Shown: positions 1 through 7,204 of the stretch, in pieces | Numbering within the stretch: the stretch's first letter is position 1 | Layout: each line of letters opens with the position of its first letter | Assembly: GCA_021802825.1 (NCBI GenBank) | Contig: JAJZRG010000032.1 | Coordinates: 1-39,852 of the forward strand | Direction of reading: 5' to 3' | Length of the DNA stretch: 39,852 nucleotides | DNA from: Chloroflexota bacterium | Lineage (GTDB): Bacteria > Chloroflexota > Limnocylindria > Limnocylindrales > CSP1-4 | Notes under the pieces: generated by a model | Seen by the model: the letters and a program-made list of their open reading frames with translations, nothing else | The model's database searches: none | Told to the model about the DNA's origin: nothing | Position numbers and translations under genes: made by a program

Positions 1-297
1 CGGTGACGGCTCACTGTCATGCGGCAACGGCCCGGCCGACCCGCGCATATCAGAGTGATCATCGTCGCCGGAACCTGACCTCGATCACACCCTGCGCCAC
101 TCTTGACAGGTCCTTCCATATCAGATCAGTCGGGCGGCGTTCTGCGACGCTGGATCACGTGGCCCGTGTCCCCCGCTGGACTCGGAACGCGTTCGGACGC
201 CGGCGAGCACCGGACCACGCTTGAGCTGGGCCCGTGTGGCGTGGCGGTCGACACCGCGCCGCGATCGCCTCGGCGACCGAGGGCCGCGCGGACCGCG
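1..297. other. Intergenic or upstream region, no gene recognised
   Basis: No reading frame here has a recognisable domain, a good ribosome binding site or codon usage unlike an antisense shadow. A TTGACA hexamer at 103-108 resembles a -35 box, but no convincing -10 hexamer lies 16-18 bases downstream. The region leads into the better-supported promoter at 298-325. Confidence 0.5.
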
Positions 298-325
298 TTG
301 CCGCGGCGGCTCATTGCGGTAATAT
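298..325 (+). promoter_or_regulatory. Sigma70-type promoter of the cupin-transketolase operon
   Basis: TTGCCG (298-303), a 16-base spacer and TAATAT (320-325) form a plausible housekeeping promoter. The predicted transcription start is near 332, about 60 bases before the cupin ATG at 391. The operator-like 12-mer starts on the last T of the -10 box, a geometry repeated at the promoter of the SDR gene. Confidence 0.55.
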
Positions 326-336
326 CGATAATCGAT
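325..336. promoter_or_regulatory. Candidate GntR operator TCGATAATCGAT
   Basis: The sequence reads ATCGAT-A-ATCGAT at 324-336: two self-complementary hexamers around one central base, so it is both a direct and an inverted repeat. It overlaps the -10 end and transcription start of the cupin-transketolase promoter. A near-identical copy lies at 3443-3454. The inferred ligand is the GntR/FCD regulator encoded at 2709-3380, acting as a repressor; binding itself is not shown by the sequence. Confidence 0.5.
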
Positions 337-390
337 TGTCTGCTCGCAGAAAGCAGGCCTGGCGGCCCCGCGTCGGCCAGAGGAGGCCCG

Positions 391-759
391 ATGATCAAGC
401 GCATCGCACGTGAGGATGCAGTCAAGGTGCCGCTCCCCGGACGTGTGTGGCACGCCTACTTCGAGCCCGGGGACGGGACGTCCGAGCTCGTCTCTCTCGG
501 CGTGTCCGTCTACCCTCCCGGGTCGCGGCCGGCTGGTCACGTGCACCCGGCGGAAGAGGAGACCATCTACTGCGCCAGAGGACTAGGCCGCATCGTCACC
601 TCCGAGGGCACGGCCGACGTCGAGCCCGGCGTCGTCGTCCACGTCCCACCCGGCGTCTTCCACGCGACCGAGTCCGACGGGCCGGACGAGATGGAGCTCC
701 TCTGCCTCTTCTCGCCGCCGGTTACCTCGGGATCGTACGAGAAGAAGGACCGCCCGTGA
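391..759 (+). CDS. Cupin-domain protein
   Basis: A 122-residue single-domain cupin. The start at 391 has AGGAGG at 381-386, and the longer upstream frame is not supported. A conserved-barrel signature is visible: Pro-Gly-Ser-Arg followed by an H-x-H-P-A-E-E-E metal-binding stretch (first cupin motif), then PGVVVHVPPGVFH (second motif). The His/Glu ligands suggest a bound divalent metal. Such small cupins act as sugar isomerases, epimerases or dioxygenase-like enzymes, and this one cannot be assigned a substrate. It is the first gene of an operon with the two transketolase subunits: its TGA overlaps the GTG start of the next gene. A role in the same sugar or polyol pathway is inferred. Confidence 0.8.
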   Translation: MIKRIAREDAVKVPLPGRVWHAYFEPGDGTSELVSLGVSVYPPGSRPAGHVHPAEEETIYCARGLGRIVTSEGTADVEPGVVVHVPPGVFHATESDGPDEMELLCLFSPPVTSGSYEKKDRP

Positions 760-1673
760 ACGGCGCCGTCGGCGCGTCCGATACCGCGGCGGGCCCGGAC
801 GGGTCGGAGCTCGACCGGCTGCGCGAGATCGCGCGGAGGATCCGCGTGGAGGTGATCAGGTCGGTCCACCACGCGAGGGCCGGCCATCTTGGTGGTCCCC
901 TGTCGGCGGCCGACCTCCTCGCCGCGCTCTACTTCCACGAGCTCCGTGTCCGTGCCGAGGAGCCAAGATGGGAGGACCGCGACCGGTTCATCCTGTCCAA
1001 AGGACACTCCTCGATCGCCCTCTACGCCGCGATGGCGCTGCGCGGCTACTTCCCAATCGAAGAGCTGCTGACGTTCGACGGGGCGCACTCCCGCCTCCAG
1101 GGCCACCCCGACATGACGCGCCTCCCAGGCCTCGACATGTCCACGGGCTCGCTCGGCATGGGCATCTCGGCCGGCATGGGCATGGCCTTGGGCGCCCGGC
1201 TCACCGCCCGTGACGTCAGGGTCTACGTGATGCTGGGCGACGGCGAGTGTCAGGAGGGCGAGGTCTGGGAGGCCGCGATGGCCGCTACCCGCTACCGCCT
1301 CGACAACCTCGTGGTCATCGTGGACCACAACCGGCTCCAGCAGTACGGCTGGCCCGGCGAGGGCCCTGACGGGCGGACCCCGCCGCAGGCGCCCGGCGAA
1401 CTCGTCGCGAAGTGGCAGGCGTTCGGCTGGCGAGTCCTCCACATCGACGGACACGACATGGCGTCCATCCTCGACGCGTTCGCGAGGGCGCGCGCCGGCG
1501 ACGGGCGGCCGATCGCGATCGTGGCCGACACGGTGAAGGGCAAGGGCGTGCCGTTCATGGAGGGCCGCTTCTTCTGGCACACACGGCCGATCAAGCCAGA
1601 GGAGTACGAGCAGGCGATGCGCGAGCTAGGCGAGCCCGTCCTCGGGGCGCCGGCCCCTGAGGTCACCCGATGA
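756..1673 (+). CDS. Transketolase, N-terminal (TPP-binding) subunit
   Basis: A 305-residue protein matching the thiamine-diphosphate-binding half of transketolase. The TPP/Mg motif G-D-G-E-C-Q-E-G begins at residue 161 and ends with Asn192 of VDHN. HLGGPLS near residue 44 and SKGHSS near 82 are typical cofactor and substrate loop histidine regions. The GTG start at 756 overlaps the cupin stop (GTGA), giving translational coupling. The second half of the enzyme is the next gene, overlapping by ATGA, so the pair is a genuine two-subunit enzyme rather than a frameshift. Split transketolases occur in many bacteria and archaea, often in dedicated catabolic clusters for unusual sugars. The substrate here is unknown. 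Confidence 0.9.
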   Translation: MNGAVGASDTAAGPDGSELDRLREIARRIRVEVIRSVHHARAGHLGGPLSAADLLAALYFHELRVRAEEPRWEDRDRFILSKGHSSIALYAAMALRGYFPIEELLTFDGAHSRLQGHPDMTRLPGLDMSTGSLGMGISAGMGMALGARLTARDVRVYVMLGDGECQEGEVWEAAMAATRYRLDNLVVIVDHNRLQQYGWPGEGPDGRTPPQAPGELVAKWQAFGWRVLHIDGHDMASILDAFARARAGDGRPIAIVADTVKGKGVPFMEGRFFWHTRPIKPEEYEQAMRELGEPVLGAPAPEVTR

Positions 1674-2611
1674 CCGTGATGATGGGCCGTCCCCAGCGCG
1701 AGGTGTTCGGCGAGACCGTCGCCGCGCTCGCCGACGACGATCGCCGGGTGGTCGTGGTCGACGGCGACGTGGGATCGTCCACACGAGCGGACATCTTCGA
1801 AAAGGCGCACCCCGACCGCTACCTCCAGATGGGCATCGCGGAGCAGAACATGCTCGGCGTTGCCGCGGGTCTCGCCACGATGGGCCTCGTGCCGTTCATC
1901 AGCACGTTCGTCGCGTTTGCGGTCGTGCGCCCGCTCGACCAGGTCCGCGTGCTGATCGCGCAGCCGTCGGCCAACGTCAAGATCACGCCGAGTTACGGGG
2001 GGCTGTTCACCGGTCAGACGGGCATGAGCCATATCATCGTCGACGACATCGCGATCATGCGGTCCCTGCCGAACATGCCCGTCATCGTCCCCGCGGACGA
2101 CACCGAGGCGGCCGCGGCTCTGCGTTGGGCGGGCGCCCACGAGGGCCCCGTCTACATCCGGCTCGGGCGCGACGCGACGCCACGGGTGTTCGACCCCGGC
2201 CATCCCTTCCGCTTCGGCCGCGCCGAGGTGGTCCGCGAGGGCTCGGACGTGACCCTCGTATCGACCGGCGCGCAGACGGCGCGCACCCTGGAAGCGGCGG
2301 TGCTGCTCGCGGCCGATGGGGTCTCGGCGCACGTCCTCCATATCGGGACCGTCAAGCCGCTCGATGTCGAGGCGGTCGTGGCCGCGGCGGAGCGGACGGG
2401 ACGGGTCATCACGGTTGAGGAGGGCACGGTCATCGGCGGTTTGGGCGGCGCCGTGGCCGAGGCGCTGGGCGAGCACCGGCCGACGCGCGTCCACCGGATC
2501 GGGCTCCGCGACGTCGACGTGCAGTCAGGGCCCAACGACGCGCTGCTCGACATCTACGGGCTGTCGGGGATCCGCGTCGCCGAGCAGGTCCGGTCCATCC
2601 TGGCGTTCTGA
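1670..2611 (+). CDS. Transketolase, C-terminal subunit
   Basis: A 313-residue protein matching the pyrimidine-binding (Pyr) and C-terminal domains of transketolase. The GIAEQNM motif holds Glu58, the residue that activates the aminopyrimidine of TPP at the subunit interface. A second domain from about residue 190 resembles the transketolase C-terminal domain. It overlaps the N-terminal subunit by four bases. Together the two subunits should transfer a two-carbon ketol unit between sugar phosphates. The family also includes DXP synthase and the E1-beta dehydrogenase subunits, but the pairing with an N-terminal half bearing GDGECQEG supports transketolase. The next gene on this strand begins only at 3500, past the regulator on the opposite strand. 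Confidence 0.9.
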   Translation: MTVMMGRPQREVFGETVAALADDDRRVVVVDGDVGSSTRADIFEKAHPDRYLQMGIAEQNMLGVAAGLATMGLVPFISTFVAFAVVRPLDQVRVLIAQPSANVKITPSYGGLFTGQTGMSHIIVDDIAIMRSLPNMPVIVPADDTEAAAALRWAGAHEGPVYIRLGRDATPRVFDPGHPFRFGRAEVVREGSDVTLVSTGAQTARTLEAAVLLAADGVSAHVLHIGTVKPLDVEAVVAAAERTGRVITVEEGTVIGGLGGAVAEALGEHRPTRVHRIGLRDVDVQSGPNDALLDIYGLSGIRVAEQVRSILAF

Positions 2612-2665
2612 TGGCTCGATGCGCGTCCCTGCGCCGCGGAACAGGCGCCGGGAGCATCCCCGTCG

Positions 2666-2700
2666 GGCCTCGTGTCCGGCCTCGTGTCCGGCCTCGTCCC
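2666..2700. repeat. 12-bp tandem repeat, almost three copies
   Basis: The unit GGCCTCGTGTCC occurs at 2666-2677 and 2678-2689, with a partial third copy to 2700. It sits in the short gap between the convergent transketolase and GntR genes. No role is evident; it looks like simple slippage-generated sequence. Confidence 0.7.
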
Positions 2701-2708
2701 AGGCGCCG

Positions 2709-3380
2709 TCAATCCTTCGCGCCCAGGTTCCGGAGGGCGCTCAGCAATTGCCGAGACGCGTCCTCGAAATGGCGGGCGAGCGCGACCTGGACCGCGGTCG
2801 CGTCCCGAGCCTGGAGGGCCCGGACGATCGGTGGGTGGAGCCCCGCGGTCCAGGTCGGGTCGGCGTTGGGCGCGAGCAGCGTGAGGTAGGTACGCGACAC
2901 GGGTTCCAGCGAGCGCCACACGCGGGCGAGCATCGCGTTGCCCGACATCGCGAGGATGCGCGCGTGGAACTCCGCGTCCCGCTCCGCCAGCATGTGTCGA
3001 TCTCCGGTGGCAACGGCCGCCTGGAGCGCGTCGTGGAGCTCGGTGATCTCGACCAGGTCGGCATCGGTCATGCGGGGCACACCCAACCTCGCGCCGAGCG
3101 ATTCGAGCGCCGTCCGAACCGCATATGCCTCGATCAGCTCCGTCGAGGACGGGCTGCGCACGCGCGCCCCCTTGAACGGCTCGATGTCCACGACGCCGAG
3201 AACCTCGAGCGCACGAAGGGCCTCTCGGACCGGGGCCTGACTCGTGCCGAGCTCGCGCGCCACGCGGGTCTCGACGATCCGCGAATCGGGCGGGAACCGG
3301 CCACTGAAGATCCCCTGCAGCAGGTAATCGTGGACCTGGTCGGCCAGGACGTTGCGCGTGATGGTGGCCTCGTCCGTCAT
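2709..3380 (-). CDS. GntR-family regulator with FCD ligand domain
   Basis: A 223-residue transcription factor. Residues 1-75 form the GntR winged helix: D-Q-V-H-D-Y-L-L-Q-G-I, then V-A-R-E-L-G-T-S-Q-A-P-V-R-E-A-L-R-A-L, typical of the FadR subfamily. Residues 80-215 form an all-helical FCD effector domain. Its three conserved His residues lie in the contexts AEFHARIL, LHPPIV and LARHFED, and usually bind a metal that helps hold a carboxylate or sugar-acid ligand. It is transcribed divergently from the SDR gene. Two copies of a TCGATRATCGAT motif overlap the promoters of the cupin-transketolase and SDR units, so it probably represses both and is released by a pathway intermediate. Confidence 0.88.
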   Translation of the reverse strand: MTDEATITRNVLADQVHDYLLQGIFSGRFPPDSRIVETRVARELGTSQAPVREALRALEVLGVVDIEPFKGARVRSPSSTELIEAYAVRTALESLGARLGVPRMTDADLVEITELHDALQAAVATGDRHMLAERDAEFHARILAMSGNAMLARVWRSLEPVSRTYLTLLAPNADPTWTAGLHPPIVRALQARDATAVQVALARHFEDASRQLLSALRNLGAKD

Positions 3381-3414
3381 CGTGCTCCAGTGGTGGCAGG
3401 AGGGACCGGCCGCG

Positions 3415-3443
3415 TTGACCGGTCTCCGAAGGTCCCCTATTCT
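3415..3443 (+). promoter_or_regulatory. Sigma70-type promoter of the SDR-MBL unit
   Basis: TTGACC (3415-3420), exactly 17 bases and TATTCT (3438-3443) make a strong housekeeping-type promoter. The transcription start is predicted near 3450 and the SDR ATG is at 3500. The candidate GntR operator begins at the last base of the -10 hexamer. Confidence 0.65.
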
Positions 3444-3454
3444 CGATGATCGAT
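3443..3454. promoter_or_regulatory. Candidate GntR operator TCGATGATCGAT
   Basis: This 12-mer differs by one base from the copy at 325-336 and has the same position relative to its -10 box. It would block promoter clearance if bound by the GntR/FCD protein, whose own gene begins 63 bases away in the other direction, so autoregulation is also possible. Confidence 0.5.
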
Positions 3455-3499
3455 GATACGCGCTGAGGAAGCCATCGGCGCGCGGGGAGAAGGAGCCGC

Positions 3500-4285
3500 A
3501 TGAGCTATCTCGACGTGTTCAGCCTACAGGGCCGGGTCGCGCTCGTGCCGGGTGGCGGCGGTGCCATCGGCGCGGCGATCTCCAGGGCGCTGGCTGGCGC
3601 AGGCGCGAAGGTGGTGGTCGCGAACCACACGCTCGACAAGGCCGAGGCGGCGGCCGAGGCCATCCGGGCCGCCGGCGGCGAGGCTGTCGCGGTCGAGGCC
3701 GACGCGACGGTGGAGGCCGACGGCGAGCGCGCGGTCCACACCGCCGTGCAGCGGTTCGGCAAGCTTGACATCGTGGTCAACTGCGTCGGCGGCGGCGCCG
3801 GCAAGGTGCTGTTCGACGCGCAAGAGTATCCGCGCGACGCCTGGGACTGGATCTTTGAGCTCAATCTGCGCTCGGTCCTCGTGCCCACGCAGGCCGCCGT
3901 CCGCCAGATGATCCGGCAGGGCCAGGGCGGCGGGGTCGTGAACATCAGCTCGGTCCGCGCCCAGCTCGCCATCAACGCGGGCTACTCGGCGTACGTCGCG
4001 GCCAAGGGAGCCGTGGAAGCCCTGACCCGCCAGTGGGCCACCGAGTGGGCGAAGTATGGGATCCGCGTCAACGGGATCCGACCCACATTCGTGGACACGC
4101 CCCAGGTGGCCATGCTCCTCGGCGACCCGGCGTTCAAGGCCAGCATCGTCAGCCGCATTCCGCTCGGCCGCGTTGGCGGCACCGACGACGTGACCGGCGC
4201 GGTCGTGTTCCTCCTCTCGGACGCCGCGGCGTTCATCACCGGCCAGACCATCGGCCTCGACGGCGGCCTGACCGCGACCCAGTAG
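3500..4285 (+). CDS. SDR-family dehydrogenase
   Basis: A 261-residue classical short-chain dehydrogenase/reductase. The nucleotide-binding loop reads P-G-G-G-G-A-I-G (residues 17-24), a variant of TGxxxGIG. The structural NxxG is NCVGGG near residue 94. Catalytic Ser is at about 150-151 (VVNISS), with Tyr165 and Lys169 in Y-V-A-A-K. The C-terminal FITGQTIGLDGG is typical of the family. The ATG at 3500 has GGAGAAGGAG just upstream. Likely activity is NAD(P)-dependent oxidation of a sugar, sugar acid or polyol, inferred from the neighbouring transketolase and GntR regulator. It is followed 35 bases later by the MBL-fold gene in the same direction. Confidence 0.88.
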   Translation: MSYLDVFSLQGRVALVPGGGGAIGAAISRALAGAGAKVVVANHTLDKAEAAAEAIRAAGGEAVAVEADATVEADGERAVHTAVQRFGKLDIVVNCVGGGAGKVLFDAQEYPRDAWDWIFELNLRSVLVPTQAAVRQMIRQGQGGGVVNISSVRAQLAINAGYSAYVAAKGAVEALTRQWATEWAKYGIRVNGIRPTFVDTPQVAMLLGDPAFKASIVSRIPLGRVGGTDDVTGAVVFLLSDAAAFITGQTIGLDGGLTATQ

Positions 4286-4320
4286 CCGAACTAACCGCAC
4301 GCGCAGGGAGCCCACCGACG

Positions 4321-5214
4321 ATGCAGCAGGTCACCGACCGCATCTTCACGGAGACCAGGGTCCGGGGCTGTAACCCCTCCTTCGTCAAGACGTCGAAGGG
4401 CCCGGTCGTTATCGACACGCCCCAGCTGCCCACGAAGGCGGTGGCGATGCGGAAGATGGTCGAGGAGATCGGGCCGATCCAGTACCTGATCAACACCGAG
4501 CACCACGTCGACCACATCTTCGGCAACTTCTGGTTCAAGGGCGCGTGGCCGATCATCCACCACCAGGGCGTCCACGAGCGGTTCATGACGGTCTACCCCG
4601 AGCTCGACCCGTTCGAGTACGCGCTCGAGGCGCTGCCGACCGACGACCCCGACGGCGCCGCGCTCGTCCCCGACCGGGAGACGTACTACGCCAACATGGG
4701 CACCGCGGACATCGTGTTCAGCGGCGACGTGACGCTCAAGGTCGGCGACCGGACGTTCAACCTGCTCCACACCCCCGGGCACACCCCGGGCCAGATCGCG
4801 GTGTACGTGCCCGAGGAGCGAGCCGTCTTCACCGGCGACACGGTGTTCTCGGAGTGCACGACGTGGCTGATGACCTCGAACGTCGACCAGTGGATCGCGG
4901 CGATCGACCGCATCCGCGCCCTCGACATCGAGTACGTCATCCCGGGCCACGGCCCGGTGCAGGGCAGGGACTACCTGCACACTCAGGTCGCGTTCATGCT
5001 CGAGTGGGAGGCCGCCGTGGCAAGTGCGGTCGCGAAAGGCTGGAGCCGCGAGGAGACGGTGGCGCGCGTGTCGTTCACCGAGCGGTACCCCGTCGACATC
5101 GGGCAGGAGTACATGATGGAGTACATCCAGACCCGGAACGCAGGCGCGCTATGGGACAAGTACACGCGCGAGACGACGACGACGTACCCAGCCAAGGAGC
5201 CGCCGGGCCGCTGA
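4321..5214 (+). CDS. MBL-fold metallohydrolase with a Glu-for-His metal site
   Basis: A 297-residue metallo-beta-lactamase-fold hydrolase. The start at 4321 follows an AGGGAG ribosome binding site; the longer upstream frame overlaps the SDR and is discarded. Metal ligands are visible: E60-x-H62-x-D64-H65 in place of the usual HxHxDH, the His of HTPGHTPG, the Asp of FTGDTVF and the His of VIPGHGP. The first ligand position is therefore Glu, which may alter zinc binding or favour another metal. A helical C-terminal part (residues 215-297) may form a substrate lid. It is probably co-transcribed with the SDR. Lactone hydrolysis after sugar oxidation is an attractive but unproven role. Confidence 0.85.
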   Translation: MQQVTDRIFTETRVRGCNPSFVKTSKGPVVIDTPQLPTKAVAMRKMVEEIGPIQYLINTEHHVDHIFGNFWFKGAWPIIHHQGVHERFMTVYPELDPFEYALEALPTDDPDGAALVPDRETYYANMGTADIVFSGDVTLKVGDRTFNLLHTPGHTPGQIAVYVPEERAVFTGDTVFSECTTWLMTSNVDQWIAAIDRIRALDIEYVIPGHGPVQGRDYLHTQVAFMLEWEAAVASAVAKGWSREETVARVSFTERYPVDIGQEYMMEYIQTRNAGALWDKYTRETTTTYPAKEPPGR

Positions 5215-5276
5215 GCGGCGGGGCGCCCGGCGCGTCGCCCAAGTAGCGGCTCAAGCGGGGCGCTCAGGCCACCGCC

Positions 5277-6590
5277 CTAGCGCGTGACCGGCTCCCCCGT
5301 GAGCGCGACACGCTCGATCAGGTCCGCCGCGCGAACGGTCCCCGCCGTGGACTGCATACGCAAGGCGATCGCCGCCATCCGGGAGCGAAGCGCCGTGTCG
5401 GCGAGGAGCGCATCGATCGCGGCCCGCAGCTCCTCATCGCGGAAGTCGTAGGTCGCCAGCCGTCGGCCGAACCCGGTCTCGTCCACGCGCTGCGCGTTGT
5501 CGACCTGATCCCAGAACAGCGGCAGCACGATCATCGGCTTGCCGTGGTGGAAGCACTCGACCACGGTGTTGTTGCCGCCGTGGGTGATGACCAGGTCAAC
5601 CTGCGGCAGGATCGCGGGCTGGGGCAGGAACCCCTCGCCCGTCATGTTGTCGGCGAGCGTGATCTGGTCGGCGAGCGGGCCCATGGACACGATGACACGG
5701 TGCTGGGTCCGGCCCAGCAGGTCCACCAACCGCTGCATGAGCGCCACGTCCGCGGACCCGAGCGAGCCCAGGGACAGGTAGATCAGCGCGCCCGGCCGCT
5801 CGGCGAGCGAGCCAGGCAGTGACCAGGTCGTCCCGGCCGCGCGGACAGTCGAGTCCAGCTGGTGCCACGTCGCCGGGAGCGGGTTCACCCGCGCGTAGTC
5901 GGCCTCGCGCGGGTAGGAGTACAGGTTCAGGAACGGCGACTCGTGCATGAAGTCGGGGCCGTTGGGGCCCCAGGCAAGCCCGCCGGCGCCGTTGTCCCGG
6001 CAGAACGCGTCGAAGTCGGCCCACATAGCGCCGTGCGTGTGCCGGACCTCCTCGAGGAACGCCGGCCATTCCCGCTGGTCCGCCACGGGATACCCCGACG
6101 AGAACGGCGCGATCAGGGGGTCCTTCACCTCGGCCGGGTTGCAGGACACGATCCGGACCCACGGGGCTCGCGTCGCCATGATGGTCGGGAAGGAGACGAC
6201 GTTGTCCTCGACGATGGCGTCCGGCCCGAGCTCATCGACGATCTCGGCCAGCCGCGGCGCGACGTACTTGGCGCCGTCGATGAGCGCCTGGACCGTGGGC
6301 GCGATGAACTCGCCCAGCTGCTCGATCGTGGGCTTGCGAAACACGGGCGCCGTGTCCCGGATGAAGTCGATCCAGAACTGCCCCGGGACCTCCGGCTCGG
6401 CGGGAGGCGGGCCGAGGCGCATGAGGCGCTCCTCGAAGCCCTTGGCCTCGAGGCTGCCCGCGAACGACTCCTCGACGATGAACACCACGCGGTGTCCGCG
6501 CTCCCGCAGGACCGCGCCGATGCCCGCGCAGTTGTTGGTGGGGCCGTAGGCGCCCTCGGGGAAGAACACGATCGTCTTGCGGTCGGCCAC
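5277..6590 (-). CDS. GT1-family glycosyltransferase (UDPGT/MGT-like)
   Basis: A GT-B glycosyltransferase. The N-terminal half begins K-T-I-V-F-F-P-E-G and ends in the acceptor-binding domain. The C-terminal half has LIYLSLGSLGS and the nucleotide-sugar-binding signature THGGNNTVVECFHHGKP-M, then PLFWDQVDNA, all typical of macrolide or sterol glucosyltransferase relatives. The frame is open up to an ATG at 6701, but those extra 37 residues are low-complexity and lack a ribosome binding site. I place the start at the GTG at 6590, preceded by GAGGTGG. It is convergent with the MBL gene and has no biosynthetic neighbours, so the acceptor (antibiotic, lipid or pigment) is unknown. Confidence 0.82.
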   Translation of the reverse strand: MADRKTIVFFPEGAYGPTNNCAGIGAVLRERGHRVVFIVEESFAGSLEAKGFEERLMRLGPPPAEPEVPGQFWIDFIRDTAPVFRKPTIEQLGEFIAPTVQALIDGAKYVAPRLAEIVDELGPDAIVEDNVVSFPTIMATRAPWVRIVSCNPAEVKDPLIAPFSSGYPVADQREWPAFLEEVRHTHGAMWADFDAFCRDNGAGGLAWGPNGPDFMHESPFLNLYSYPREADYARVNPLPATWHQLDSTVRAAGTTWSLPGSLAERPGALIYLSLGSLGSADVALMQRLVDLLGRTQHRVIVSMGPLADQITLADNMTGEGFLPQPAILPQVDLVITHGGNNTVVECFHHGKPMIVLPLFWDQVDNAQRVDETGFGRRLATYDFRDEELRAAIDALLADTALRSRMAAIALRMQSTAGTVRAADLIERVALTGEPVTR

Positions 6591-6831
6591 CGCTGCCACC
6601 TCGTCGCTCGGTCGTTGCTCGATCGCGGCTGCGCCCGCCCCGGGGCTGGAGCCGCCGGGAGGTCCGCGGATGATCGCATGGCGCGCCGGGCCCGGAGCCA
6701 TCGTTGCGCCACGGGCACAGCGACGCCTCTCATGACCCTGTCACGGCCCCGCGCCTACGATCATCGCCCCGGACCCGGGGGCCACGTGGCACCACGAAGC
6801 GACGGGACGTGATGAAGAGCAGGGCGAACTG

Positions 6832-7170
6832 ATGGTGAACTGGGGCTATCGTTTCGGCACCGGGGCAGGCCTGTGGTGGCTGTTCGGCCTGCTGTGCATG
6901 GTGGTGCTCGTGGTGGCCGTCGTCTGGCTGTTCGTGACCCTCGTGCGTGGGCCGCGACACCCGCAGGTGCCGCTCCAGCCCTGGCAGCCAACGTACGGTC
7001 CCCCGGCGGCGGCCGCCCCGCCCCGCCCGACGCCGTACGAGATCCTCCGCGAGCGGCTGGCCCGCGGCGAGATCACCGTCGAGGAATACCATCGGACGCT
7101 GGCCGCCTTGGGCCCCGAGACGCCGCGGCCTGGGTCGCCGCAGGGTCCGATGCCGCCGCCCTCGTCCTAG
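6832..7170 (+). CDS. Small membrane protein with C-terminal SHOCT domain
   Basis: A 112-residue protein. Residues 13-38 form one hydrophobic transmembrane helix. A proline-rich linker follows, and residues 68-92 (Y-E-I-L-R-E-R-L-A-R-G-E-I-T-V-E-E-Y) match the SHOCT (short C-terminal) domain, a small oligomerisation or interaction motif. The C-terminus is proline-rich. It stands alone between the glycosyltransferase and the converging thiamine operon. SHOCT membrane proteins are common and of unknown function; no specific role is proposed. Confidence 0.75.
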   Translation: MVNWGYRFGTGAGLWWLFGLLCMVVLVVAVVWLFVTLVRGPRHPQVPLQPWQPTYGPPAAAAPPRPTPYEILRERLARGEITVEEYHRTLAALGPETPRPGSPQGPMPPPSS

Positions 7171-7204
7171 CCAGGTCGGCCGCGGACCGAACACTGCGCT
7201 CGCA

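Noticed and set aside
756..2611. Frameshift within a single full-length transketolase
   Set aside because: The ATGA overlap, complete domain halves and normal lengths of 305 and 313 residues match known two-subunit transketolases.
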